Part shown: piece by piece, positions 1-8,047 of the stretch
How positions within the stretch are numbered: position 1 is the first letter of the stretch
How the letters are laid out: each line of letters starts with the position of its first letter
Source: Mariprofundaceae bacterium
GTDB lineage: Bacteria; Pseudomonadota; Zetaproteobacteria; Mariprofundales; Mariprofundaceae
NCBI GenBank assembly: GCA_015488125.1
Contig: WFOJ01000178.1
Coordinates: 1-19,369, forward strand
Reading direction: 5' to 3'
DNA: 19,369 nt
Translations under genes and position numbers: made by a program
Notes under the pieces: generated by a model
Told to the model about the DNA's origin: nothing
Databases searched by the model: none
The model's input: the letters and a program-made list of their open reading frames with translations, nothing else

Positions 1-131
1 CCCATCATGTGCGCTGTCGGATCGCCCAGCCGCCAGGCTGTGTAGCCATGAGCCACTTCATGGAACACCACAGCAAACAACACCGGCAGCGCCCAGATGC
101 TGATGCCATGGAGGATGGCGCCAACATCCAT
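1..131 (-). CDS. Peptidase family M50 (site-2 protease-like), N-terminal 43 residues, truncated by window edge
   Basis: The reverse strand from 131 reads an ATG-started frame that stays open to base 1, so only the N-terminus is present. It begins MDVGAILHGISIWALPVLF, a hydrophobic first membrane segment, followed at residues 24-28 by HEVAH, the zinc-binding HExxH of intramembrane metalloproteases. The next residues, GYTAWRLGDPTAHMMG, match the small site-2 protease family, in which this histidine motif sits in the first half of a transmembrane helix and is followed by a GDPTA-type segment. The ATG overlaps the lolD stop in a TGATG junction, so translation is probably coupled to lolD. The substrate is unknown. 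Family assignment is solid from the motif pair, but the second catalytic region is outside the window. The sequence is too short for most ORF cut-offs. Confidence 0.85.
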   Translation of the reverse strand, partial: MDVGAILHGISIWALPVLFAVVFHEVAHGYTAWRLGDPTAHMM

Positions 132-799
132 CAGTGCAGCCTGCCATGCTGAAGTTTTAACACGCGATCGGTCTTGGCCGCCAATGCCTGACTATGTGTT
201 ACCATGATCACCGCCGCCTGCTCTTCTCGGCACAACTGCCGCATCAGTTGAAAGACGGCATCAGCCGTTTCCTCGTCAAGATTGCCCGTTGGCTCATCGG
301 CCAGTAGCAAATCCGGTTTGCCAATCAAAGCCCTGGCTACGGCAACACGCTGTGCCTCACCGCCGGAAAGTCGGGCAGGTATGTGATCAATACGCTGCCC
401 CAGCTTCAGGCGATCCAGCAGGCGTATGGCCGAAGCCCTGGCTGCTGTCTCGGTAGTGCCACGAATCATCAACGGTAGCATGACATTCTCAAGCGCCGTT
501 AGTTCGGGAATCAAATGATGTGCCTGATAGACAAAGCCCAGCTGATGATTGCGCAGGCTAGCCTTCGCGGTAGCTGACAGGCCGATCAATGATTGGCCAT
601 TAAGATGAATACTGCCGGCATCGGCTTCATCCAGCGTGCCGAGAATTTGTAGTAACGTACTCTTGCCACTGCCGGATTCGCCAACAATGGCAAGAAACTC
701 GCCTGTGGCCAGCTCCAGGTTCAGTCCCCTGAGAACTTCAATGGATGAGGAGGGAGTGCGATAGCTTTTGCACAGGCCATGAACGTGAAAAAAGCTCAC
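131..799 (-). CDS. lolD: LolD-like lipoprotein-releasing ABC transporter ATPase
   Basis: This is the ATPase of the LolCDE-type complex, which releases lipoproteins from the inner membrane and hands them to the periplasmic carrier LolA. The protein has 222 residues, the usual length. The Walker A motif GESGSGKST is at residues 40-48, followed by a Q-loop in FVYQAHHLIPELTALENV, which resembles the LolD/MacB-type Q-loop region. The ABC signature LSGGEAQRVAVARAL, Walker B LLLADEPTGNLD and switch histidine MVTH follow. Translation starts at GTG (799-797), and this GTGA overlaps the stop of the upstream cyclic-nucleotide-binding gene by 4 nt. The cognate permease lies one gene further upstream. MacB-type ATPases are the main alternative, but the adjacent LolC/E-type permease and standalone length favour LolD. 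Confidence 0.93.
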   Translation of the reverse strand: MSFFHVHGLCKSYRTPSSSIEVLRGLNLELATGEFLAIVGESGSGKSTLLQILGTLDEADAGSIHLNGQSLIGLSATAKASLRNHQLGFVYQAHHLIPELTALENVMLPLMIRGTTETAARASAIRLLDRLKLGQRIDHIPARLSGGEAQRVAVARALIGKPDLLLADEPTGNLDEETADAVFQLMRQLCREEQAAVIMVTHSQALAAKTDRVLKLQHGRLH

Positions 800-2019
800 C
801 TGCGACTCATCAACGCCCTGATCGTTTTCTGCACCCGATGTTTTTGATAACTCTCCACCACCTTGCGCACAGAAGGAAAACGTTCAGCGATCGCATTGAA
901 GTTCTCCCGGCTTAATTCCATCAGTTCCACATCCTGACCTGCAATGACTGTGGCCGTCCGGGGTTTGTTGGTCAATAACGAAACTTCACCAAAAAAGGCG
1001 CCAGGCCCCATCTGGCCCAGATTCACCACGCCGCCCGTGGCATCCATCTTGCTGGTGGTCACCAGGACCTTGCCGGAACGAATCAGGTAAAAGGTATCGC
1101 CGCTATCCCCTTCCTTGACGATCACATCGCCACGCTTGAATTTGCAAACATTGAAGCGCTCGGCCAGTGCCAGGCGAATTTTATCCGGCACCCCTTCAAA
1201 CAACGGCGTTACAGCCAACACTTTAGCCAGTACGCGGCGGCGATAAAAATCCTCAACAGTGTTTCCGATTTGCGGATATTTCTTTACCCATTGATCGAAG
1301 GTTGCGCGGTCCAGCATCAACACGCGCGTTTCCGATTCGGCAACAGCAGCATGGTCATGTTTCAAATGTGACATGAAGGCATGTTCACCGCAAAAATCCC
1401 CTTCATGAAGACGCGAAAAAGTGCGGTATTCACCTGAAGCACTCCTGGCCTGTAGCTGAATCGTTCCCATACCCACCAAATACAGATATTCACCGGTTTC
1501 ACCCTCACGGTAAAGTACATCGCCAGTGTTGAGCTCTTTTAGCTCCAGGGAGGCAATAAATGCATCCAGTTCGGCGCCGGAAAGCCCCGAAAGCAACGGC
1601 GTGCGCGAAAAGCCAAGTTTGAAACGATCGCTGGCCGACAGATCCAGCGGTGATGTTCTCGGCATTGCGGTTTGCACCGTTGACGTCGATGTTGCCCAAT
1701 CCTCACCGCGTTCGGATGAGAGTTTCTGCAATTGTTCATTAATTTCCGTGCGTCCAGGATCCAGGCGTAGAATAATCTTGTTGATGGCAATGGCCTGCAC
1801 CACAAAGCCCTGGTCAGCATAGGTCGAGGCAATGTCGATATAATCTTTGACCGCGCCTTTTTTATCCCCTGTTTTTTCCTTCATTTCCGCCAACTTAACG
1901 AAAGCGCGAATATCAGAGGGATCCTGCTCATGGATTTGCGCAAACAAATCGCGGGCACGCTCATATTTGCCATCCAGCAAGGCTTGCTTGGCTTTGTTCT
2001 TAAGATCAGCCAGCGACAC
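796..2019 (-). CDS. TPR protein with two tandem cyclic-nucleotide-binding (CRP-like) domains
   Basis: The 407-residue cytosolic protein has no signal peptide. Residues 2-100 are helical TPR-like repeats (for example KAKQALLDGKYERARDLF and AFVKLAEMKEKTGDKKGAV). A linker near 105-135 follows, then two CRP/PKA-R-type beta-roll domains at about 137-255 and 270-390. The second phosphate-binding cassette is canonical: FFGEVSLL at 342-349 and PRTATV at 353-358, giving the Glu345/Arg354 pair that binds the cyclic phosphate in this family. The first cassette reads CGEHAFM...HDHAAVA and lacks the Arg, so it probably does not bind cNMP normally. There is no DNA-binding or enzymatic domain. The start is GTG at 2019, chosen because GGAG (2029-2026) sits 6 nt upstream. 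It lies between lolC/E and lolD, 14 nt after the former and overlapping the latter by 4 nt. Its exact function is unknown; a sensor or scaffold role is inference. Confidence 0.9.
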   Translation of the reverse strand: MSLADLKNKAKQALLDGKYERARDLFAQIHEQDPSDIRAFVKLAEMKEKTGDKKGAVKDYIDIASTYADQGFVVQAIAINKIILRLDPGRTEINEQLQKLSSERGEDWATSTSTVQTAMPRTSPLDLSASDRFKLGFSRTPLLSGLSGAELDAFIASLELKELNTGDVLYREGETGEYLYLVGMGTIQLQARSASGEYRTFSRLHEGDFCGEHAFMSHLKHDHAAVAESETRVLMLDRATFDQWVKKYPQIGNTVEDFYRRRVLAKVLAVTPLFEGVPDKIRLALAERFNVCKFKRGDVIVKEGDSGDTFYLIRSGKVLVTTSKMDATGGVVNLGQMGPGAFFGEVSLLTNKPRTATVIAGQDVELMELSRENFNAIAERFPSVRKVVESYQKHRVQKTIRALMSRR

Positions 2020-2033
2020 AGTTCACTCCGCCC

Positions 2034-3275
2034 TTATTCATAGCGCAAGGCCTCTGCTGGCGGCACATGAGAAGCTCGCCATGCAGGATAAAACGTTGCC
2101 GCAATGCCAAGCATAAAACTGAAACCAACGATAATCACCACCGATGCCGGTTCAATAATGGAAGGAACGTGATCAATATAGTAAACATCCTTCGACAATA
2201 TCTTGATGTGGGTCAGGCGTTCAAACGTCGCCAGGATGACATCCAGCTTCCAGGCGAGGAGCAGGCCAAATACTGCCCCCAGTAGCGTGCCAAGTCCACT
2301 TAACAAGGCACCCATGGATAAAAACACGCGCATCACCGAGGCATGCGTCGCGCCCAGTGTTTTGAGGATAGCGATCTCCTTGCGCCGTTCCATGACTACC
2401 ATAACCAGCGAAGAAATCATGTTAAACACCGCTACAAGCACGATCAGTGAAAGAATAATTCCCATCACCACACGTTCCATTTCCAGAGCCTGAAAAAAGG
2501 AATGATTGCGCATCTGCCAGGACGTGACCCAGGCTCCCTCTGGTAAGATATGACGAAGATGCATGGCAACTTGCTGAGCCTGTTCACGATCCTTAAGCAT
2601 CAGTTCAATGCCCGTAATGCGATCGCCCGCCCGCTCAAGTCGCTGCACCGCATTCAGTGGTGCGAGAATCATGCCGACATCGTATTCATAAAAGCCGGAC
2701 TCGAAAATACCGACGAGGCGAAAAGCGCGCATGCGTGGCGTCATGCCAGCTGGTGAAATACCGCCAGCAGGCGAGATCAAACGTAACTGATCACCAACCT
2801 CAAGCCCCAGTTTGCGCGCCAGATCCTTGCCCATCACCAGTTCAAAATGCACACCTGGTTGCATACTGAGAAAACGCCCTTCTGTGATATGCGAAGCAAT
2901 ATGATGTTCGCGTTGCGGCAGCACCCCCTTGAGAATCGCACCGCTATTGGCTGTGCCATGATTGGCCAGTACCTGTGTACTGAGGTAAGGCGACGCCTCC
3001 ACCACGCCGGCTTGCGATTCGCTGCTGTCAAGCCAGGAGCGCCAGTGATCAAGCGTATCTTCCGGCCCTTGCACATCCACATGTGATGAAAAGCCAAGGA
3101 TGCGATCCTTAAGTTCGACATCAAAGCCATACATCACCGAAAGCACCACAATCAGTGCCGCCACGCCAACAGCCATACCGATGGCTGAACTCCAGCCAAT
3201 AAGTGAGACAAAACGTTCATCCCGTCGCGATTTCAGATAACGGCGGGCCAGCATCCATTCGTAGCGAGAAATCAT
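2034..3275 (-). CDS. lolC: LolC/LolE-family lipoprotein-releasing permease
   Basis: This is the membrane subunit of the lipoprotein-releasing ABC transporter, partner of LolD. From the ATG at 3275 it has 413 residues, the usual size. The N-terminus MISRYEWMLARRYLKSRR matches family starts. TM1 is about residues 27-49, a large periplasmic domain follows, and three helices lie in the C-terminal third. Between the second and third helices is the cytoplasmic segment MERRKEIAILKTLGA, characteristic of LolC/LolE/MacB permeases and their contact with the ATPase. The frame is open to an ATG at 3317, but that start would overlap the transporter gene by 37 nt and add 14 atypical residues. The ATG at 3275 follows the preceding stop by 5 nt. 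Only one permease is visible, so C versus E (or a homodimeric LolF-type) cannot be decided. Confidence 0.92.
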   Translation of the reverse strand: MISRYEWMLARRYLKSRRDERFVSLIGWSSAIGMAVGVAALIVVLSVMYGFDVELKDRILGFSSHVDVQGPEDTLDHWRSWLDSSESQAGVVEASPYLSTQVLANHGTANSGAILKGVLPQREHHIASHITEGRFLSMQPGVHFELVMGKDLARKLGLEVGDQLRLISPAGGISPAGMTPRMRAFRLVGIFESGFYEYDVGMILAPLNAVQRLERAGDRITGIELMLKDREQAQQVAMHLRHILPEGAWVTSWQMRNHSFFQALEMERVVMGIILSLIVLVAVFNMISSLVMVVMERRKEIAILKTLGATHASVMRVFLSMGALLSGLGTLLGAVFGLLLAWKLDVILATFERLTHIKILSKDVYYIDHVPSIIEPASVVIIVGFSFMLGIAATFYPAWRASHVPPAEALRYE

Positions 3276-3280
3276 ATGGC

Positions 3281-4621
3281 TTAGCTCAGGTAGCGCATGT
3301 ACAGATAAACATGACACATCGCAATACTGATCAGCATCAGGCCAAAAGCATGCTTAAGAAACACCAGAAACGTAATAGGATGACCGGCACGCTGGGCAAA
3401 GCCGGCGACAATCAGGTTGGCTGATGCACCGATCAGCGAGCCGTTCCCTCCCAGACATGCGCCAAGCGCCAGTGCCCACCACAATGGCAGTAATGCGCTT
3501 TCACCGCCAAAGCTGTCTGCCATATCGGCAATCATGGGAATCATGGTGGCAACAAAGGGGATATTATCCACCAGCGCAGAAGCAATCGCGGAAATCCACA
3601 GAATAGCAGCGACCGTCGCATTAAAATCACCGTCGGTCAGATGCAGGGTTTGCGCTGCCAGCCAGTTAATCGCACCCGTGTGTTCAACACCGGTCACCAC
3701 AACAAACAAGCCAACGAAAAAGAAGATGGTCGTCCATTCCACCTCCGCCATAATTCCTTCGTAGGCATGATCCTTGGCTTCCAGTGGCTGGCCGAATGTT
3801 TGTAATAACAACAGCAGGGCAGCACCAAACATGGCAATGCTGGCCGGTTCAAGGTGAAAGTTGTGTGCAACAGAAAAGCCGGCGATCACCAGACCCAATA
3901 CCAGCAGGCTTTTTTTCAGCAGTGGCACATCCTTGATCGCTTCGTTTTCATCAAAGGCCATGATAATACGCTGTTTTTCTTCTTCGGCATGCAAATCCCG
4001 ACCAAATATCCACCATATTGCCAGGATATTGACAAGAAACACAAGTGGAATAAGCGGAGCCAGATGGGTAAGAAAGTCCATGAAACTAAGGTGCGCTGCC
4101 GAACCGATCATGATATTGGGAGGATCACCGATCAGCGTTGCCGTACCGCCGATATTGGAAGCCAGAATCTGGGCGAACAAATAGGGATAAGGACGCACGC
4201 CAAGCGCATCGGTGATCAATAAGGTAACAGGGGCAATCAACAGTACGGTGGTCACATTATCGAGGAACGCGGAGAAGATAGCCGTCACCCCGGCAAGCAT
4301 GATCAATACTTTCCACGGTTCTCCCCTGGCCATTTTGGCCGAACGAATCGCCACATACTGAAACATGCCTGTTTTTTGACTGATGGCGACGATCACCATC
4401 ATCCCCGTTAACAGACCAATGGTGTTAAAATCGATGCCGGCAACAGCTTGCTGTTGGGTAATCACACCGCTGAGTATCATCAGGCCCGCGCCCAGCAGGG
4501 CAAGTACAGCGCGATTGAATTTTTCCAGCATAATAACGCCATAGACGACCAGCAGGATGGAAACCGCCAGCCATAAGGGGTCAAGACCGAAAATCACGGA
4601 CGACGCGTGCTGTTCAGTCAT
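3281..4621 (-). CDS. ArsB/NhaD-type ion transporter (SLC13/P-protein-like permease)
   Basis: This is a polytopic inner-membrane protein of about 11-12 predicted helices in the ion-transporter superfamily that includes NhaD Na+/H+ antiporters, ArsB and the mammalian P protein. Diagnostic segments are the paired re-entrant motifs FLDNVTTVLLIAP plus GGTATLIGDPPNIMIGS in the first half, and LVDNIPFVATMIP plus GGNGSLIGASANLIVAG in the second half. They show the internal two-fold repeat. Substrate (Na+, arsenite, dicarboxylate) cannot be read from the sequence, and no arsenic genes are nearby. The preferred start is ATG at 4621 (MTEQHASS..., 446 aa), with AAAGG about 9 nt upstream and an 8-nt overlap with the CBS-protein stop. 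An in-frame GTG at 4657 would add 12 residues but lacks a good ribosome-binding site. The tight coupling to the CBS protein suggests co-regulation. Confidence 0.88.
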   Translation of the reverse strand: MTEQHASSVIFGLDPLWLAVSILLVVYGVIMLEKFNRAVLALLGAGLMILSGVITQQQAVAGIDFNTIGLLTGMMVIVAISQKTGMFQYVAIRSAKMARGEPWKVLIMLAGVTAIFSAFLDNVTTVLLIAPVTLLITDALGVRPYPYLFAQILASNIGGTATLIGDPPNIMIGSAAHLSFMDFLTHLAPLIPLVFLVNILAIWWIFGRDLHAEEEKQRIIMAFDENEAIKDVPLLKKSLLVLGLVIAGFSVAHNFHLEPASIAMFGAALLLLLQTFGQPLEAKDHAYEGIMAEVEWTTIFFFVGLFVVVTGVEHTGAINWLAAQTLHLTDGDFNATVAAILWISAIASALVDNIPFVATMIPMIADMADSFGGESALLPLWWALALGACLGGNGSLIGASANLIVAGFAQRAGHPITFLVFLKHAFGLMLISIAMCHVYLYMRYLS

Positions 4622-5072
4622 TCCCGCATGCCTTTGCCAGTCCGTTGAGAATATCACCGGCAGAAATCACGCCAAGCAGCCGTTGTTGTTCATCGACCAC
4701 CATGGCGCATTCATGTTTGCCGTGACGAATCAGCGCTGCTGCCACAGCCAGGGCTGCATCATCAGGTGTCACCAGCAAGGCCTCTTCCATCAGTTCCGTG
4801 ATATTGCTTTGCTGCTGATCAGCAAAATGCGCACGCATCAGATCGATATCCGGCGCAAACGAAAGATCGCTCAGGTCACCGGACGTTACGTAGGATGGCA
4901 GCAGGTGTTCCAGAATCGAAAAGGTTGAAATCACCCCCCGAACCACGCCGTCATGATCAACAACGGGCAGCATACGAAGGTGAACCTTACGCATATGCGG
5001 CAATAATTGACATAGTGGCTCATCAATACGCGCAGTGATGACTTCGGTTTTCATAACGTCTTTAGCCCGCAT
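4614..5072 (-). CDS. Two-CBS-domain protein
   Basis: The 152-residue soluble protein consists of a CBS domain pair and nothing else. CBS1 covers about residues 1-60 (RAKDVMKTEVITARIDEPL...LPVVDHDGVVRGVIS) and CBS2 about 90-148 (ELMEEALLVTPDDAALAVA...AMVVDEQQRLLGVISAGDI). CBS pairs bind adenosine nucleotides and gate enzymes or transporters. The start ATG at 5072 is preceded by a strong AGGGAGG ribosome-binding site that overlaps the lysS stop. The stop overlaps the transporter start by 8 nt, so the two products are probably made in a fixed ratio. Regulation of the transporter in response to adenylate charge is a reasonable inference but unproven. Confidence 0.88.
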   Translation of the reverse strand: MRAKDVMKTEVITARIDEPLCQLLPHMRKVHLRMLPVVDHDGVVRGVISTFSILEHLLPSYVTSGDLSDLSFAPDIDLMRAHFADQQQSNITELMEEALLVTPDDAALAVAAALIRHGKHECAMVVDEQQRLLGVISAGDILNGLAKACGND

Positions 5073-5081
5073 AAACCCTCC

Positions 5082-6593
5082 CTACTGTTGTTCCGGTCGC
5101 ATGTGGGGAAACAGCAAAACATCGCGAATGGCGTGTTGACCGCTAAACATCATCACCATGCGATCTACGCCAATACCCACGCCGGCAGCGCAGGGCATGC
5201 CGTATTCCAGGGCGCGAATATAATCCATATCGACATCAACAGCTTCTTCATCACCGGCGTTGCGCGCCTTTACCTGCTCCTTAAAACGGGCCAGTTGATC
5301 ATCGGGGTCGTTCAGTTCGGAAAAGCCATTGGCGATTTCCCGTCCGGCAATGAACAGCTCAAAACGGTCCGTGACCGAAGGTTCATCATTATTGCGTCGC
5401 GCCAGCGGCGAGACATCCACCGGGTAGTGGGTGATAAAGGTAGGCTGCTCCAGTTCGCCTTCCACCAGTTCTTCAAACAGCGCCAGCAAATAATGCCCTG
5501 CCTTCCAGGTGATCAGCGGTTTCAAATCGGGGATGACTTCCATGCAGACCGTGGCCAGGGTCGCCTTGTCGTTGGCATGACCACGCAGGTCAGGGCGTTT
5601 TTCAAACACGGCTTCATCCAGGCGCAAGCGGCGGAATGGTTGTGAAAAATCAATATCAACACCTTCCCACTGTACTTGCATCTTACCCAGGCCTTTGGCA
5701 ATTTCCCGGATCATACCTTCAGTATTATCCATGGCCACCTGAAAGTCCGCATAGGCCTGATAGAACTCCACCATGGTGAATTCAGGGTTATGCGTAGCAT
5801 CCACGCCTTCGTTACGGAAGTTGCGATTGATTTCAAATACCCGCTCAAAACCGCCGACAAGCAAGCGCTTGAGGTGAAGTTCAGGGGCAATGCGCAATAC
5901 CAGTTCCATATCCAGGGCATTGTGATGGGTACGAAATGGCCGGGCCGCAGCACCGCTAACCAGTCCGTGTAACATGGGGGTTTCCACTTCCATGAAGCCA
6001 CGGCGTTCCAGCGCCTGACGCAGCAGGGAGACAGCGCGGGAACGAATACGAAAGGTTTTCCGTGATTCTTCAGAGACAATCAAATCAACATAACGCTGAC
6101 GGTAACGCAGTTCCTTATCGCTCAGGCCATGCCATTTCTCTGGCAGTGGTCGCAGACATTTGCTAATGATTTCGGCGTGGCTGACACGCACAGAGAGTTC
6201 CCCTGTGCGTGTGCGAAAAATCACGCCGCGCGCGCCAATGATATCTCCTAAATCCCATTTCTTCGTAGCCAGATAGCAGTCTGCATCATCCATCATATCG
6301 CGATTCAAAAACAGCTGTAAAGATGCATCGCCGTTCTGGATACGGATAAAGCTGGATTTGCCCATCACACGATGGGCAACCATCCGTCCGGCAACACTGA
6401 CGTTGACAGCAGCGGTAGCCAGCGCTTCTTCGTCCAGTTCACGGTAGCGTTCAACCAGTTCGGCCAGCTCAATGCTGTTGCGCCAGTGATTGCCATAGGC
6501 GCTATTGTTGTCACGCATGTGCTGCAGCTTAGCGCGCCGGACGGCAACCTGTTCCGGCATTTTGTCTTCAGGGGTGAGGGGAGAATTGGTCAT
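5082..6593 (-). CDS. lysS: Lysyl-tRNA synthetase, class II
   Basis: This enzyme charges tRNA-Lys with lysine in the cytoplasm. At 503 residues it has normal bacterial LysS length. The N-terminal OB-fold anticodon-binding domain (about 65-150) is followed by the class II core. Motif 1 ends in RRGFMEVETPML (about 198-208), motif 2 is FEINRNFRNEG...HNPEFTMVEFYQAY (253-281), and motif 3 is GVGIGVDRMVMMF near 471-483. THHNALDMELVLRIAPELHLKRL also matches the family closely. A small oddity is LVSGAAARPF where PGGAAARPF is more common. The ATG at 6593 lies 6 nt after the ndk stop with only a weak ribosome-binding site, so coupling to ndk is likely. Confidence 0.98.
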   Translation of the reverse strand: MTNSPLTPEDKMPEQVAVRRAKLQHMRDNNSAYGNHWRNSIELAELVERYRELDEEALATAAVNVSVAGRMVAHRVMGKSSFIRIQNGDASLQLFLNRDMMDDADCYLATKKWDLGDIIGARGVIFRTRTGELSVRVSHAEIISKCLRPLPEKWHGLSDKELRYRQRYVDLIVSEESRKTFRIRSRAVSLLRQALERRGFMEVETPMLHGLVSGAAARPFRTHHNALDMELVLRIAPELHLKRLLVGGFERVFEINRNFRNEGVDATHNPEFTMVEFYQAYADFQVAMDNTEGMIREIAKGLGKMQVQWEGVDIDFSQPFRRLRLDEAVFEKRPDLRGHANDKATLATVCMEVIPDLKPLITWKAGHYLLALFEELVEGELEQPTFITHYPVDVSPLARRNNDEPSVTDRFELFIAGREIANGFSELNDPDDQLARFKEQVKARNAGDEEAVDVDMDYIRALEYGMPCAAGVGIGVDRMVMMFSGQHAIRDVLLFPHMRPEQQ

Positions 6594-6599
6594 GCTTGC

Positions 6600-7028
6600 T
6601 TAACGACGGCTGTGGATGTCCAGATCAGAAAAGAAAAAGGCAATTTCCTTTGCCGCGTTCTCGGCAGAATCCGAGCCATGAACAGCGTTGGCATCAATGG
6701 AGTCCGCATGGTCGGCACGAATCGTACCGGCTTCAGCTTCCTTGGGATTGGTCGCACCCATCAGCTGACGGTTCAAGGCAATGGCATTCTGGCCTTCCAG
6801 AACCATTGCCAGCACCGGGCCGGAAGCGATAAAATCACATAACTCGCCATAAAAAGGACGTTCGGCGTGGACAGCATAAAATGCACCCGCCTCACGTTTG
6901 GAAAGGCGCACCATACGGGCAGCAATGACCGCCAAACCATTTTCTTCAAAGCGACGAATAATGTCACCAATCACGTTTTTGCCGACGGCATCCGGCTTGA
7001 TGATGGACAAAGTGCGTTGAACAGCCAT
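6600..7028 (-). CDS. ndk: Nucleoside diphosphate kinase
   Basis: This enzyme transfers the gamma phosphate between nucleoside triphosphates and diphosphates through a phosphohistidine intermediate, keeping NTP and dNTP pools balanced. The protein has 142 residues, typical length. It starts MAVQRTLSIIKPDAV, with the family KPD motif. The active-site segment is NAVHGSDSAE, with catalytic His117. The C-terminus AAKEIAFFF is also characteristic. ATG at 7028 is preceded by AAGGAGA with 6 nt spacing. It is the first gene of the leftward operon, so its promoter should lie in 7029-7200. Confidence 0.98.
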   Translation of the reverse strand: MAVQRTLSIIKPDAVGKNVIGDIIRRFEENGLAVIAARMVRLSKREAGAFYAVHAERPFYGELCDFIASGPVLAMVLEGQNAIALNRQLMGATNPKEAEAGTIRADHADSIDANAVHGSDSAENAAKEIAFFFSDLDIHSRR

Positions 7029-7344
7029 CAGAATCTCCTTGTTCGGGTAAAAGAAGTGCTATAAACATGTGCTTTGGTTCAGATGTCCATTTGCAGCATG
7101 CCACCAAGACAGTTTTCAGAACATACATGACCAACACACACCGTTGTGTTCCCTATCGAGGCAGCAACATGTCCACCAACTGTTTCACGGGAAGCTGGTT
7201 ACAAGGCTGGTAACGAACGGAACAACACACGCAACCTGATAAATGTATTTCCTGAAAATCCATCAGGCGGGCGGCAGCCTACCGAAGGCTTGTTAAAAAG
7301 CATCACTTATGATTATAGTAGCTACGATTCAGTGGAGGTTCCCG
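7029..7344. other. Divergent intergenic region between ndk and the response regulator gene
   Basis: These 316 nt separate two divergently transcribed units. No convincing gene is seen. The region must hold the ndk-operon promoter on the minus strand; no hexamer pair there is clear enough to name. The plus-strand promoter is listed separately. Small symmetric elements are present: AACACA (7133-7138) facing TGTGTT (7145-7150), and imperfect GCTGGTTAC/GCTGGTAAC copies around 7193-7214. They could be regulator sites, but nothing in the sequence proves it. Confidence 0.5.
7290..7319 (+). promoter_or_regulatory. Candidate sigma-70 promoter of the response regulator gene
   Basis: TTGTTA (7290-7295) and TATAGT (7314-7319) are separated by 18 nt and point at the ATG at 7345. 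The implied 5' leader is about 20 nt and contains the GGAGG ribosome-binding site. The match is by eye to the sigma-70 consensus. Confidence 0.45.
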
Positions 7345-8016
7345 ATGCACGGACATATTCTGATTGTTGAGGATGAACAACGACTTGCCACACTACTTGG
7401 AGAATATTTACAGCAAGCCGGGTTCTCAATATCGTGGCTGAAATCCGGCAAGGAAGTCGCATCACAGGTGCGCAAACACGCTCCTCAAATGGTATTGCTT
7501 GATCTAATGTTACCCGACAAGGATGGCTTAACGATTTGTCGGGAAATTCGTCAGTTTAGCCAGCTTCCCATTATCATGATTACGGCACGAGTAGAAGAAA
7601 TTGATCGATTGTTGGGGCTTGAACTGGGTGCGGATGATTATATTTGCAAACCCTTTAGTCCTCGCGAGGTTGTCGCCCGGGTCAAGGCTGTACTGCGCAG
7701 GGGAGGCCAAACAAAAACACAGGAAGAAATTCCCCGGTTACAACTGGACCAGACAACCTACACGGCATTACTGGCTGGCCAACAACTTGATTTGACTGCC
7801 GTTGAGTTTCGCTTGTTAAGCACCCTGGCAGCGCAACCAGGACGAATTTTTTCGCGAGATCAACTAATGCGCCACATCTATCGGGATCAGCACATTGTTT
7901 GCGACCGTACCATTGACAGCCACATCAAAAAACTACGCAAAAAAATTATGGATGTATCTCCCGGTTTGGAATTGATTTATTCGGTTTACGGTGTGGGTTA
8001 TAAACTGGAATACTGA
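7345..8016 (+). CDS. OmpR/PhoB-family response regulator, BaeR-like, without adjacent kinase
   Basis: This is a two-component DNA-binding regulator of 223 residues. The receiver domain (1-118) has the acidic pocket E9/D10, phospho-acceptor D53 in LLDLMLPDKDG, the conserved T80 and K102 in CKPFSPREVVARVK. The segment EEIDRLLGLELGADDYICKP is strikingly like BaeR of enterics. The C-terminal winged-helix domain (about 130-223) carries LTAVEFRLLSTLAAQPGRIF, then DRTIDSHIKKLRKK and YSVYGVGYKLEY. The ATG at 7345 was chosen because GGAGG (7334-7338) lies 6 nt upstream and the protein then begins directly with the receiver strand; an upstream start at 7309 has no comparable signal. No histidine kinase flanks it in this window, so its partner must be elsewhere. 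Regulated genes are unknown. Confidence 0.93.
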   Translation: MHGHILIVEDEQRLATLLGEYLQQAGFSISWLKSGKEVASQVRKHAPQMVLLDLMLPDKDGLTICREIRQFSQLPIIMITARVEEIDRLLGLELGADDYICKPFSPREVVARVKAVLRRGGQTKTQEEIPRLQLDQTTYTALLAGQQLDLTAVEFRLLSTLAAQPGRIFSRDQLMRHIYRDQHIVCDRTIDSHIKKLRKKIMDVSPGLELIYSVYGVGYKLEY

Positions 8017-8047
8017 TTATCCAACATGAATGATGGAATCATGACTA

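Noticed and set aside
7146..7370. Plus-strand frame of 74 codons starting GTG before the response regulator
   Set aside because: No ribosome-binding site; it overlaps the promoter and the regulator start in another frame and shows no motif.
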